In this document: piece after piece, positions 34,778 to 42,461 of the stretch
Layout of the letters: every line of letters begins with the position of its first letter
How positions within the stretch are numbered: the first letter of the stretch is position 1
Assembly (NCBI RefSeq): GCF_022867805.1
Contig: NZ_JALIFO010000006.1
Span: 1,116,001-1,180,000 of the forward strand
Source of the DNA: Cuneatibacter sp. NSJ-177
Lineage (GTDB): Bacteria > Bacillota > Clostridia > Lachnospirales > Lachnospiraceae
DNA: 64,000 nt
Reading direction: 5' to 3'
Translations under genes and position numbers: made by a program
Notes under the pieces: model-generated
What the model was told of the DNA's origin: nothing
What the model saw: only the letters and a program-made list of their open reading frames with translations
Database searches by the model: none

Positions 34778-34851
34778 GTTAGATAACAAAAACCGACAGC
34801 AGAACAAAGAAAAATAAAATTGAATCCATATAAGAAAATACAGAAAACATA

Positions 34852-34880
34852 TTGACAAATAAAATAACAGGCTATATACT
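34852..34880 (+). promoter_or_regulatory. Sigma-A promoter of the 34.9-kb operon
   Basis: TTGACA (34852-34857), 17-nt spacer, TATACT (34875-34880), 40 nt before ATG 34920. Architecture and spacing mirror the promoter at 29179. Confidence 0.85.
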
Positions 34881-34891
34881 TACGGTGTAAA
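34879..34891. promoter_or_regulatory. Diverged palindromic operator (copy 3)
   Basis: CTTACGGTGTAAA matches 10 of 13 positions of TTTACAATGTAAA, with the right half TGTAAA intact. It overlaps the end of the -10 and the start region, almost the same position as copy 2 at 29207. Confidence 0.55.
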
Positions 34892-34919
34892 TATTCAACA
34901 GAAAGGGGGCAGAAAAGAA

Positions 34920-35171
34920 ATGAAGATCGAGATATCGGATTCGGTGCGTGAACAGTTGGAGGAGCGAGGGATTCAGGAAGAGGATGTGCAGCAGGTGGTT
35001 GACGGCGCAGAGGCAGACGGCGTTTATCTGTATCAGGATGACGATGAAAACCACCGTCTGGCCAAGCGGGTTATCGGCGGTTTTACCGTCTACGCAGAGT
35101 ATGCAGCTGCCGGAGATGCCTGTGAGCTTCAAAACGGATACAGCCATCACGTTTCGCTGAGTGAGAATTGA
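34920..35171 (+). CDS. Small acidic conserved protein, function unknown
   Basis: An 83-residue protein, first gene of the operon, with GGGGG-type RBS before ATG 34920. It reads EISDSVREQLEERGIQEEDV, then VYLYQDDDENHRLAKRVIGG, FTVYAEYAA and YSHHVSL at the end. The alternating pattern suggests one N-terminal helix followed by a beta-sheet. No catalytic motif; the C-terminal HH could bind metal. It directly precedes the four-cysteine redox protein, and proteins of this look occur beside DVU_1557-type genes as I recall, so a joint role is likely. No established function. Confidence 0.7.
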   Translation: MKIEISDSVREQLEERGIQEEDVQQVVDGAEADGVYLYQDDDENHRLAKRVIGGFTVYAEYAAAGDACELQNGYSHHVSLSEN

Positions 35172-35210
35172 TAAAGCGGCAATCAGATCAAGAAAGAAGG
35201 AGAAAGAGGA

Positions 35211-35402
35211 ATGGCAGAGTGGTTTTGTTCCAAGTGTAAGGTCGCTATGGCGGAAGTGGACGACATCAAGCTGACTTACAACGAGGTAGACCTTCCAGAG
35301 GCTCCGGGCCTGCGCTGCCCCCAGTGCGGCACGGAATTTTTGCTGGATGATTACGTAACCGGGGAGTTGAAATCGGCCGAAGAGATGTTGGAAGGCAAAT
35401 AA
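35211..35402 (+). CDS. Four-cysteine redox/zinc-ribbon protein (DVU_1557-like)
   Basis: The 63-residue protein has CSKC at 6-9 and CPQC at 36-39, a rubredoxin/zinc-ribbon arrangement, separated by an acidic linker. It resembles the DVU_1557 'redox protein' family of Desulfovibrio clusters (recalled, not checked). It may carry one iron for electron transfer or zinc for structure. AAGGAG precedes ATG 35211 and the next gene starts 2 nt after its stop. In this locus it could be an electron carrier for the radical SAM enzymes or the dehydratase activase. Confidence 0.75.
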   Translation: MAEWFCSKCKVAMAEVDDIKLTYNEVDLPEAPGLRCPQCGTEFLLDDYVTGELKSAEEMLEGK

Positions 35403-35403
35403 G

Positions 35404-36150
35404 ATGGAGGCCAGAAAAAGTCTTCTGGAGGTGTTCCGGGACCGCCCGGCCCGATTCCGCCTGCTGCAAAAAGGACTGGATCAGATCCCGATGGAGGAAA
35501 TCCACCGGATCGTGGAGCTGGGATGTGCATACGGCGACGCATCGGCCTATCTTGCGGAGCGGTATCCTTGCCAGGTGACGGGGCTGGATCTTTCCGAGGA
35601 GCTGCTGGCGCAGGCAAGAAGGACCCATGGGGCGAAAACGGGGAAGGGAGAACTCCGGTTTTGCCAGGGGGATTCTCAGAACCTGCCGGCCGCACTGGCT
35701 CCGGCGGACCTGCTGGTGAGCGAGGCGGCGTTCTCTTTGCTTCCGGACAAGGAAGCTGCGGTAAAGAGCGCGTATCGTGTATGTAAGGAAGGTGGTAGAG
35801 TCATTCTCAATGACTTTGCAATCCGTCTGAAGGCGCAGCCGGATGAGCGGAAACGGGTTGACTTCATCCCTTGTTTTGCCGGGGTGGGGCAGGCGGAAGA
35901 ATACCAGGAATTGTTTGAGCAAAACGGTTTCCGGACGGTCTGCCTGAAGGAGGTCTACGGCGAATTGATCTCCATCTCGGTTTGGCTCAGCAAATCTTAC
36001 GGGATTCCCGTGACAGAAATTGGCAGCTGTCTGGTGGAGTTTTTCAGCCCCGAAGGGGCTTGTCCCTGTAAGAATAGGAACGGCGATTTCTTCAAAAACG
36101 CAAAGCTGACATATGTTCAAATGATATTTCAGAAGCGGGCGGGAAACTAG
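35404..36150 (+). CDS. SAM-dependent methyltransferase (DVU_1556-like)
   Basis: The 248-residue class I methyltransferase has motif I IVELGCAYGDASAYLAER, motif II VTGLDLSEELLAQAR, and motifs III-IV with FCQGDSQNLPAAL and LLVSEAAFSLLPDKEAAV. A C-terminal tail with CPCKNRNG is unusual for the fold. It resembles the methyltransferase found next to DVU_1557-type proteins. Substrate unknown: a small-molecule acceptor made by the radical SAM pair is possible. Start ATG 35404 nearly abuts the redox-protein gene. Confidence 0.8.
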   Translation: MEARKSLLEVFRDRPARFRLLQKGLDQIPMEEIHRIVELGCAYGDASAYLAERYPCQVTGLDLSEELLAQARRTHGAKTGKGELRFCQGDSQNLPAALAPADLLVSEAAFSLLPDKEAAVKSAYRVCKEGGRVILNDFAIRLKAQPDERKRVDFIPCFAGVGQAEEYQELFEQNGFRTVCLKEVYGELISISVWLSKSYGIPVTEIGSCLVEFFSPEGACPCKNRNGDFFKNAKLTYVQMIFQKRAGN

Positions 36151-36186
36151 TAACCAAAGCAACGAAGTGAAGGAGGGGTAGCAGCA

Positions 36187-37368
36187 ATGAAGAAAACGAA
36201 CAAATGGGCCGTGTTTTTCTGTGTCTTCATCGGCAGTATCACCATCGCGATCAACCAGTTTAAGGTTCCTCCGCTGATGACGTCCATTCTGGAGAGCATG
36301 TCGCTCAACAATGCCCAGGGAGGCATGCTGATGACTGCTTATGCCATCGCAGTTGGAATCCTGATCATTCCCGGCGCCTACATATTGACCAAGCTGGGCG
36401 GAAAAAGAACCACTTTGCTGGCTCTATTTTGTTCCGCTGTTGGCTCTGCAGTGGGAGCTTTTGCCGGAAGCCTTCCGCTTTTGATGGTCAGCCGCTGCAT
36501 CGAAGGAATCGGCTCTGCGTTGATCGCAGTTGCGATGCCGACGATCGTAGCCGGATATTTTGCGCCGGAAGAAAGAGGAAAACCCATGGGAATCCAGGCC
36601 GGCTTTATCCCGGTTGCAGCGTTGATCACTTATGTGACGGCGGTCCCGCTCCAGAATCTGATGAGCGGTTTAAAAGGCGTCTGGATTGTAACCGCAATCC
36701 TTCCACTCGTGATGCTCATCATCTGCTTGGCAGTGGTGAAGGATCAGCAGACGGAAGGAACCGAAGAGGCTCCCGCTCCTGCGGAAGCTCCGAGTGTCGG
36801 CCGGGTTTTGAAGAACCCGATGATCTGGGTACTGGCCCTTTGTTTCTTTGGCTGCGGTGTCCGTGATGTGGCATTCTCTACCTGGACGCCTACGTTCTTC
36901 CAGCAAAACGGCATGACCGCCGCGATGGCCGGGACCATGGGCGGCATCGGTTACCTGGGTTTCTGGATCGGCACGACTCTGGGCGGCACCTTAATCGACA
37001 AGAAGATCAGCCCGCGCAAGATCATGCTGGTCAGCGGCATCGGCCTGTTCATCGTCAGTATTTGGTGTTTCTCTATCCCGATGTCGATTGCAGCTCCGTA
37101 CATCGTTTTGATCGGCCTGTTTGCCGGACCGATCATCACGACGATCTATACGCTGATCCCCATGGCGGTTCAGCCTCAGGATACCGGGTACGGGATGGCC
37201 ATCGGCAATTTGGCTTTGACGTTGGCCCAGCTGGGAGCTCCGATCGTATCCGGCGCTGTTTTGGATCGCTGGGGATTCGGTAAAAACACAATCGTGGTGG
37301 AAGTCGGCGCGGCAGCGATCATCGTGGCAGGCCTCCTGATTCAAAAGTGTAAGGGCGCCAGCGAGTAA
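36187..37368 (+). CDS. MFS transporter
   Basis: A 393-residue, 12-helix major facilitator protein with the N-terminal phrase GMLMTAYAIAVGILIIPGAY and the loop motif KLGGKRTTLLALF. A central cytoplasmic loop carries EGTEEAPAPAEAPS. General shape is that of the CynX/NarK-like anion carriers, but I cannot set a substrate. AAGGAGGGG precedes ATG 36187. It lies between the methyltransferase and the dehydratase-type operon, so it probably imports the compound those enzymes use, a second carrier besides the OFA protein at 27849. Confidence 0.85.
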   Translation: MKKTNKWAVFFCVFIGSITIAINQFKVPPLMTSILESMSLNNAQGGMLMTAYAIAVGILIIPGAYILTKLGGKRTTLLALFCSAVGSAVGAFAGSLPLLMVSRCIEGIGSALIAVAMPTIVAGYFAPEERGKPMGIQAGFIPVAALITYVTAVPLQNLMSGLKGVWIVTAILPLVMLIICLAVVKDQQTEGTEEAPAPAEAPSVGRVLKNPMIWVLALCFFGCGVRDVAFSTWTPTFFQQNGMTAAMAGTMGGIGYLGFWIGTTLGGTLIDKKISPRKIMLVSGIGLFIVSIWCFSIPMSIAAPYIVLIGLFAGPIITTIYTLIPMAVQPQDTGYGMAIGNLALTLAQLGAPIVSGAVLDRWGFGKNTIVVEVGAAAIIVAGLLIQKCKGASE

Positions 37369-37403
37369 AACTATTACAGTGAAAAGGATGGAAGGTGATT
37401 CCC

Positions 37404-38201
37404 ATGATATTTGCAGGCGTAGACATTGGTTCCACAACCAGCAAAGCGGTCCTCTTGGATGAAAATGGAAAGAATTTGATTTTTGCCCTGATCTTTACGA
37501 CCTTTGACCGCAATCAAAGCGGCGAGGACGTTTTGAAAAAGGCATTGGAGCAGTCCGGAAACAAGTGGGAGGATGTCGCTTTTCTGGTCTCCACCGGCTA
37601 CGGGAGAAAGGCCTTTGAAAGGGCGAATATGGATCTGCCGGAAATTATCTGTCACGCCACCGGCACTCATCATCTTTACCCTGGCGTCCGGACCATCATC
37701 GATATCGGCGGCCAGGACAGCAAGGTCATCGAGATGGATGGAAAAGGAATGGTTACCCGGTTCGAGATGAACGATAAGTGTGCGGCGGGAACCGGGCGGT
37801 TCTTTGAGGTCCTGACCAACCGGCTTTTGAATGTGCCGATGGAAGAACTGGGAGAATTGGCGCTCCGCTCCGACAATCCCTGCGTCATCAGCAGCATGTG
37901 CACGATCTTTGCCGAGTCGGAGATCATCTCTCTGCTGTCCCAGGGAATTCCCAAGGAAGACATTGTGGCGGGCATGTGCAAATCTGTGACCAGGCGGATC
38001 GTCAATATGGGAAAATCCGGACAGATTACGTATCAGGAGCCGATCATTTTTTCCGGCGGCGTGGCGAACAACGAAGGCGTCCGCGCATATTTTGAGCAGT
38101 TCCTGAAAAAGAAAGTGACCGCCATTTTGATGCCCCAGTCCACAGCAGCCTTCGGGGCGGCTCTGGCGGCGAAAGAAAATTATGAGAAGGCACATGGGTA
38201 A
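37404..38201 (+). CDS. 2-hydroxyacyl-CoA dehydratase activase (HgdC/HadI-like ATPase)
   Basis: Start ATG 37404 lies 8 nt after GAAGG; GTG 37395 is an alternative. The 265-residue ASKHA ATPase begins IFAGVDIGSTTSKAVLLDE and has IDIGGQDSKVIE, the two cluster cysteines C126 (NDKCAAGTGRFFEV) and C166 (SSMCTIFAESE), and FSGGVANNEGV. A homodimer holds one [4Fe-4S] between subunits and injects one electron, driven by ATP, into its partner. The partner subunits follow at 39647 and 40803. Single-gene activase is the 2-hydroxyacyl-CoA dehydratase or DCCP-reductase style, not the two-gene benzoyl-CoA reductase style. Confidence 0.95.
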   Translation: MIFAGVDIGSTTSKAVLLDENGKNLIFALIFTTFDRNQSGEDVLKKALEQSGNKWEDVAFLVSTGYGRKAFERANMDLPEIICHATGTHHLYPGVRTIIDIGGQDSKVIEMDGKGMVTRFEMNDKCAAGTGRFFEVLTNRLLNVPMEELGELALRSDNPCVISSMCTIFAESEIISLLSQGIPKEDIVAGMCKSVTRRIVNMGKSGQITYQEPIIFSGGVANNEGVRAYFEQFLKKKVTAILMPQSTAAFGAALAAKENYEKAHG

Positions 38202-38215
38202 GGAGGATATGCGCC

Positions 38216-39613
38216 ATGTACGATTATGATGTAATTTCCATTGGTGCTGGTTCAGGTGGATGTTCATCCGCCATGCGGTCCGCGGATCTCGGCAAGAAAG
38301 TGGCGATCGTGGAATACCGGCAGAAGGACGGCGTCGGCGGCACTTGTGTCAACCGGGGCTGTATCCCGACCAAGGCTTTGGTGAAATCTGCCGAGACTTA
38401 TACCGCGGTCGCATCGGCGGCGAAGTTCGGCATTCAGGTAGACGGATTCCGGGCGGATCAAAAAGCGATCCATGCGAAGAAAAACGCGGCGATCAACAGC
38501 CTGCGCTTTGGCCTGACCAATGTTCTGATCAAGCCGAGAAAAATTGATATCCTGAACGGAAAAGCCCGTTTTCTGGATGAACATACCCTGGAACTGACCG
38601 ATCCCAAAGGAGAAGTCCGCACGGTAACGGCGGAAAACTTTGTCATTGCAGTGGGATCGGAGCCGGCCATGATTCCGGCCTTCCATATCAACGGGACCAC
38701 GATCATCACCAGCAATGAAGCGTTGAATCTTCCGGAAATCCCGGAGAGCATGACCATCATCGGCGCCGGAGCCCTGGGACTGGAATTTGCCTATGTGTTC
38801 TCCTCCTTCGGCTGCAAAGTGACCGTGGTGGAGATGATGCCCCACGTGGTGCCGGCCATGAAGGATGAAGAGATCACCGGCCAGGTCAGCGCTTACCTGA
38901 AAAAGCAGGGGGTGGAGATCCGGACGGGAAATAAAATTGAGGAAGTCACGGAGCGGGACGGTATGACGGTTGCCCGGCTGGGAGACGGCGAAGAGGTGGT
39001 CAGCGCCATGACGCTGGTGGCCATCGGCCGGAAACTCAACACCGGAGATCTGAATCTGAAAGCGGCCGGAGTGAAGACCACGGAGAGAGGACAGATTATC
39101 ACGGACGCCCATATGCGAACCTCCGTTCCCCATATCTATGCGGCCGGGGACATCACCGTAGGCCCGCAGCTTTCCCACAAGGCGCAGCGCCAAGGCGTTG
39201 TGGCTGCGGAGAATATCGCAGGGATGGATTCCCAAATCCGGTATGATGTGATTCCCTGGGCGATATTCATGAATCCGGAGATCGCCGGCGTTGGCCTGAC
39301 TCAGGCGGAGGCGGAAGAACAGGGAATCGAGACGACCGTCGGCAGAATGCCTTTCAGCGCCAATGAAAAAGCCATGTGTATGCAGTCCACCACAGGAATG
39401 ATCAAGATAGTGGCCCGGAAGGCAGACGGTGTCGTGGTGGGCGGTCAGATTTTCGGCGTGGATGCTTCCGTCTTGATTTCCGAGATCGCTCTGGCGGTTC
39501 AAAAGGGGATCACGATCGACGATGTTGCAACAATGATTCATGCCCATCCGACCCTGGCTGAAATTGTGATGGAGTGCAGCAAAAACGGTTTGGGTAAGGC
39601 ATTTCACAAATAA
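38216..39613 (+). CDS. Dihydrolipoyl dehydrogenase-like flavoprotein
   Basis: The 465-residue pyridine nucleotide-disulfide oxidoreductase has the FAD motif ISIGAGSGGCSSAMR, redox-active GGTCVNRGCIPTKAL, NAD motif IIGAGALGLEFAYVF, second FAD motif YAAGDITVGPQLSHKA and the catalytic HAHPTLAEI. All catalytic residues of lipoamide dehydrogenase are present. No 2-oxoacid dehydrogenase or lipoyl protein with its lysine is encoded nearby, so it may instead pass electrons between NADH and a disulfide, thiol or carrier protein in this locus. It lies 14 nt after the activase gene, in the same operon. Confidence 0.9.
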   Translation: MYDYDVISIGAGSGGCSSAMRSADLGKKVAIVEYRQKDGVGGTCVNRGCIPTKALVKSAETYTAVASAAKFGIQVDGFRADQKAIHAKKNAAINSLRFGLTNVLIKPRKIDILNGKARFLDEHTLELTDPKGEVRTVTAENFVIAVGSEPAMIPAFHINGTTIITSNEALNLPEIPESMTIIGAGALGLEFAYVFSSFGCKVTVVEMMPHVVPAMKDEEITGQVSAYLKKQGVEIRTGNKIEEVTERDGMTVARLGDGEEVVSAMTLVAIGRKLNTGDLNLKAAGVKTTERGQIITDAHMRTSVPHIYAAGDITVGPQLSHKAQRQGVVAAENIAGMDSQIRYDVIPWAIFMNPEIAGVGLTQAEAEEQGIETTVGRMPFSANEKAMCMQSTTGMIKIVARKADGVVVGGQIFGVDASVLISEIALAVQKGITIDDVATMIHAHPTLAEIVMECSKNGLGKAFHK

Positions 39614-39646
39614 TGTGGAATCAACGAAAAAGGAGGTAGATTCAGA

Positions 39647-40810
39647 GTGGAAGCAATTATGAAGGAACTCGCGAAACAGGCAAAGGCCCGTCCGGTGCTT
39701 TTGCAGAAGGCCAAGGAGGAAGGCAAGAAGGTAATCGAGTACACCGGTAATTTTATTCCGGAAGAGTACATCCGCGCGGCAGGGGCGGAACCATTCCTGA
39801 TGTGCAGAGGCGGCGACCCGGAAGCTCCGGACGCTGTACTAGAGTATATGCTGCGGTTCATGAACCCGCTGGCCCGTTCCATGGCAGGCTACTGGCTGAT
39901 GGGCATGGACGTTGTGACGCCGATCACCGATTTGATCGTGATGCAGCAGACCGATAACCATGTCGGCCGTATCTCCGAGCTGTTGGAATTCAAAGGACTT
40001 CCGGTCTTCAAGGTTGGCGTCCCTCCCGACTGGGATAAACAGCTGGCGGTGGACTACTATAAAGATCAGCTGAAAAAATTTGTTGCCAAGATGGAAGAAG
40101 TTACCGGCAACAAGATCGATGAGGACGAGGTCAGAAAGAATTTTGCCAAGACCAATGCGATCAATGAGCGCCTCCGCAAGATCAGCGAGCTTCGCAAAAA
40201 GAACAATCCTCCGATCGGATTCAGCGAATTCATCAAACTGAACCACTATTCCTTCGCGGTGGACAATGACGTGATGATCGGGAAACTGGATGAACTGTAC
40301 GATGAACTAAAAGATGCCCCCGGTAAATTTATGGAAGACTGCCCTCGTATTTTGCTGGTCGGCCACGCCGTAGCCATCGGCGACTATGTTGTTCCGAAGA
40401 TTCTGGAAGACGCCGGAGCCGCCATCGTGGCGGATTTCCTGGACGAAGGGATCCGTACATACAACGACGACGTAGCCCTCGAAGGCAATCTGATCGACAA
40501 CTTTGTGGACGCGAAATATGTAAATAAGGTCCCGATCGACATCTTCCAGCCCGCCTGGGAACAGCGCTTTGAGTATATCAAGAAGCTGATCGAAGAGAAC
40601 CGGATCGACGGTGTGGTTTGGTATCAGCTGGCCTTTGACGAGATTTACGACATGGAGTGTTCCTGCGTGGCAAAATGGCTGAAAGAAATGGATATGCCGA
40701 TGCTGAAGCTGGAGTCCTCTTACGAGTATTCCCGTGAGTCCATGGGACCGCTGACGACCAGACTGGAGAGCTTTGTCGAGGCTTTGAAGGGAGGAAAAAA
40801 GAATGCCTAG
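39647..40810 (+). CDS. 2-hydroxyacyl-CoA dehydratase family small subunit (HgdB/BcrC-like)
   Basis: GTG 39647 is chosen from AGGAGG ten bases upstream; ATG 39659 is too far. The 387-residue protein has the family layout, with AAGAEPFLMCRGGD, a segment DLIVMQQTDNHVGRISELL, and DGVVWYQLAFDEIYD followed by LKLESSYEYSRESMGPLTTRLESF (in two blocks). By my alignment two of the three usual cluster cysteines are missing: the CSYxR position reads MNPLAR (72-77) and the TCDGKKK position reads QTDNHVG (101-107). It may lack a cluster of its own. It pairs with the next gene (8-nt overlap). Confidence 0.87.
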   Translation: MEAIMKELAKQAKARPVLLQKAKEEGKKVIEYTGNFIPEEYIRAAGAEPFLMCRGGDPEAPDAVLEYMLRFMNPLARSMAGYWLMGMDVVTPITDLIVMQQTDNHVGRISELLEFKGLPVFKVGVPPDWDKQLAVDYYKDQLKKFVAKMEEVTGNKIDEDEVRKNFAKTNAINERLRKISELRKKNNPPIGFSEFIKLNHYSFAVDNDVMIGKLDELYDELKDAPGKFMEDCPRILLVGHAVAIGDYVVPKILEDAGAAIVADFLDEGIRTYNDDVALEGNLIDNFVDAKYVNKVPIDIFQPAWEQRFEYIKKLIEENRIDGVVWYQLAFDEIYDMECSCVAKWLKEMDMPMLKLESSYEYSRESMGPLTTRLESFVEALKGGKKNA

Positions 40811-42227
40811 AGATGTTAACCGCGAATTACTGGAGCTTGCTGAATTCCACGGAGAAGAGCTGGAAAAAATATATCCTCAATGGAAATATACGGCGGACCG
40901 CATGGGGCTCTCCGACGAAGATATTGCCTTTGCCGTAGACCACTATATTCCGGATAACTGGGAAGTCCAGTATAAAGGAATCCGGATGATGATCGGCGCT
41001 TACCTGCGCGAGACCATCGACGTGGTTGCCACTCCGAAGATGAAAGAGGATGGCGTGAAAATCGTTTACGGAATTCTCCCGGCCATCGCCACCAACTATA
41101 CCGCCATCAAGCACGCAGGCGGCGACAAGGTTTTCGTTGGTTTCCCGGACCTGCTTCTGGTAAACGTCATGAATTCCTTCTTCCATGAGGCTGCTCCCTA
41201 TTTCTACCGTGCGGAGGCCGAGGGCTTTACTTACGGCTGCCGTCACTGCCCGTTAAATAAGATGCGTTTTGCCGCCTTTTCCTCCGGCCTGATCGCAGCT
41301 CCTGATATCATCTGGTCCTGGGGCTTCAACTGTGACGAAGGCCCGAAGACTGATGAAATGATCAAATGCCTGATCGGTCAGGACTGGAACTACGTGGTTT
41401 CCCGTATTCCTCACGACACCGAGTTCGGCATCATCGACGATGAGATTGAGGACCGTGTAAAATATTTGGCTGATATGATGAAGTTAGGCGCACAGCAGGT
41501 CAGCGACGCCATCGGCATAAAGGTTACCGATGAAGCCATGGCTGCCGCAGTGAAAGCAAATAACAAATACAGCTTTAAGATCGGCCAGTTGGTCAATATG
41601 TGCTGTAACGCAGATCCGGCGCCTCTGGGCGGCGACGCTCTGACCATGATGCAGCAGCCGATCACCCTGCCGTTCAACACTGGCTTTAAGTATATGGAAG
41701 AAGCTCTGGACGTTCTGATTAAGGAAATGCGCGCCGCCATCAAGGAAGGCAGGGGAATCGTGCCGAAGGGTGCTCCGAAGGTCGGTTTCTACAATGTGCC
41801 GTTCTGCATTCCGTGGGTAGGAAAGATGTTCCGCGACAATGGCGTTATCATTTCCTTCTCCCATGTGCTGACGGCTTCCAAGAAACAGTTGTCGCCGAGC
41901 AAATATGAGGATAGCTGGATGCAGGCTGCGGAGATGTGGCTGCGGATGTCCATCGGCCAGAACCTCGGCTCCGAGCTGGAGGGAATCATCGAAAAGATCG
42001 AGATGAATCATCCGGATGCCATGATCATGGGCTTCTTCGATTTCGACCGTTGGCTGGGATCCCACCATAAGATGCTGGCGAAACTTTTGGAAGACCGGAT
42101 GGGGATTCCGTCCTACTATATCGAGGCGGACTTCTGGGATGACCGTGATTATAGCCCGGAAGCTCTCCGAACCAGAATTGAGAGTGTCTGCCAAATTCTG
42201 AAAATGAAAAAGGGTATTGTTGAGTAA
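40803..42227 (+). CDS. Divergent 2-hydroxyacyl-CoA dehydratase/benzoyl-CoA-reductase-like large subunit, copy 1
   Basis: The 474-residue protein belongs to the HgdB/BcrB superfamily but is longer and divergent. Conserved cysteines are C146 and C149 (YGCRHCPLNKMR), C177 (SWGFNCDEGPKTDEM, the counterpart of the TCDGKKK motif), C189, C267-C268 and C335 (VPFCIPWVG). The set is ample for a [4Fe-4S] or even a larger cluster. It should receive the activase electron and catalyse radical dehydration or reduction; substrate unknown. The genes at 42462 and 44554 are paralogues. A terminator follows at 42242. Confidence 0.87.
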   Translation: MPRDVNRELLELAEFHGEELEKIYPQWKYTADRMGLSDEDIAFAVDHYIPDNWEVQYKGIRMMIGAYLRETIDVVATPKMKEDGVKIVYGILPAIATNYTAIKHAGGDKVFVGFPDLLLVNVMNSFFHEAAPYFYRAEAEGFTYGCRHCPLNKMRFAAFSSGLIAAPDIIWSWGFNCDEGPKTDEMIKCLIGQDWNYVVSRIPHDTEFGIIDDEIEDRVKYLADMMKLGAQQVSDAIGIKVTDEAMAAAVKANNKYSFKIGQLVNMCCNADPAPLGGDALTMMQQPITLPFNTGFKYMEEALDVLIKEMRAAIKEGRGIVPKGAPKVGFYNVPFCIPWVGKMFRDNGVIISFSHVLTASKKQLSPSKYEDSWMQAAEMWLRMSIGQNLGSELEGIIEKIEMNHPDAMIMGFFDFDRWLGSHHKMLAKLLEDRMGIPSYYIEADFWDDRDYSPEALRTRIESVCQILKMKKGIVE

Positions 42228-42241
42228 TGGATTTGCTTGCG

Positions 42242-42274
42242 GGAGGGGCGCCCCGGCGCCCTTCCTGATTTTTT
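42242..42274 (+). terminator. Rho-independent terminator of the activase-Lpd-dehydratase operon
   Basis: GGAGGGGCGCC and GGCGCCCTTCC form an 11-bp stem (one G-T pair) followed by TGATTTTTT. Confidence 0.88.
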
Positions 42275-42461
42275 ATTTATCATCTATTGCTTTATGGATA
42301 AAAAATTGTTATGATTAAAAATAATTGTTGCTGTAGAATGATTGTTCAGTATACGGAATTTATTTTAAGGAAAAAGAAAAGAATATTTGAACTTCCCGCC
42401 GCTATTTTCATAGTGCGAAGTGTGGAGATAAAAAATCCACTTTCAAAGGAGGAACGATAGA

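Noticed and set aside
38264-39607. 447-residue minus-strand frame opposite the lipoamide-dehydrogenase-like gene
   Set aside because: His/Arg/Gly-rich low-quality translation with no motif; an antisense shadow of a GC-rich gene with all catalytic motifs on the plus strand.
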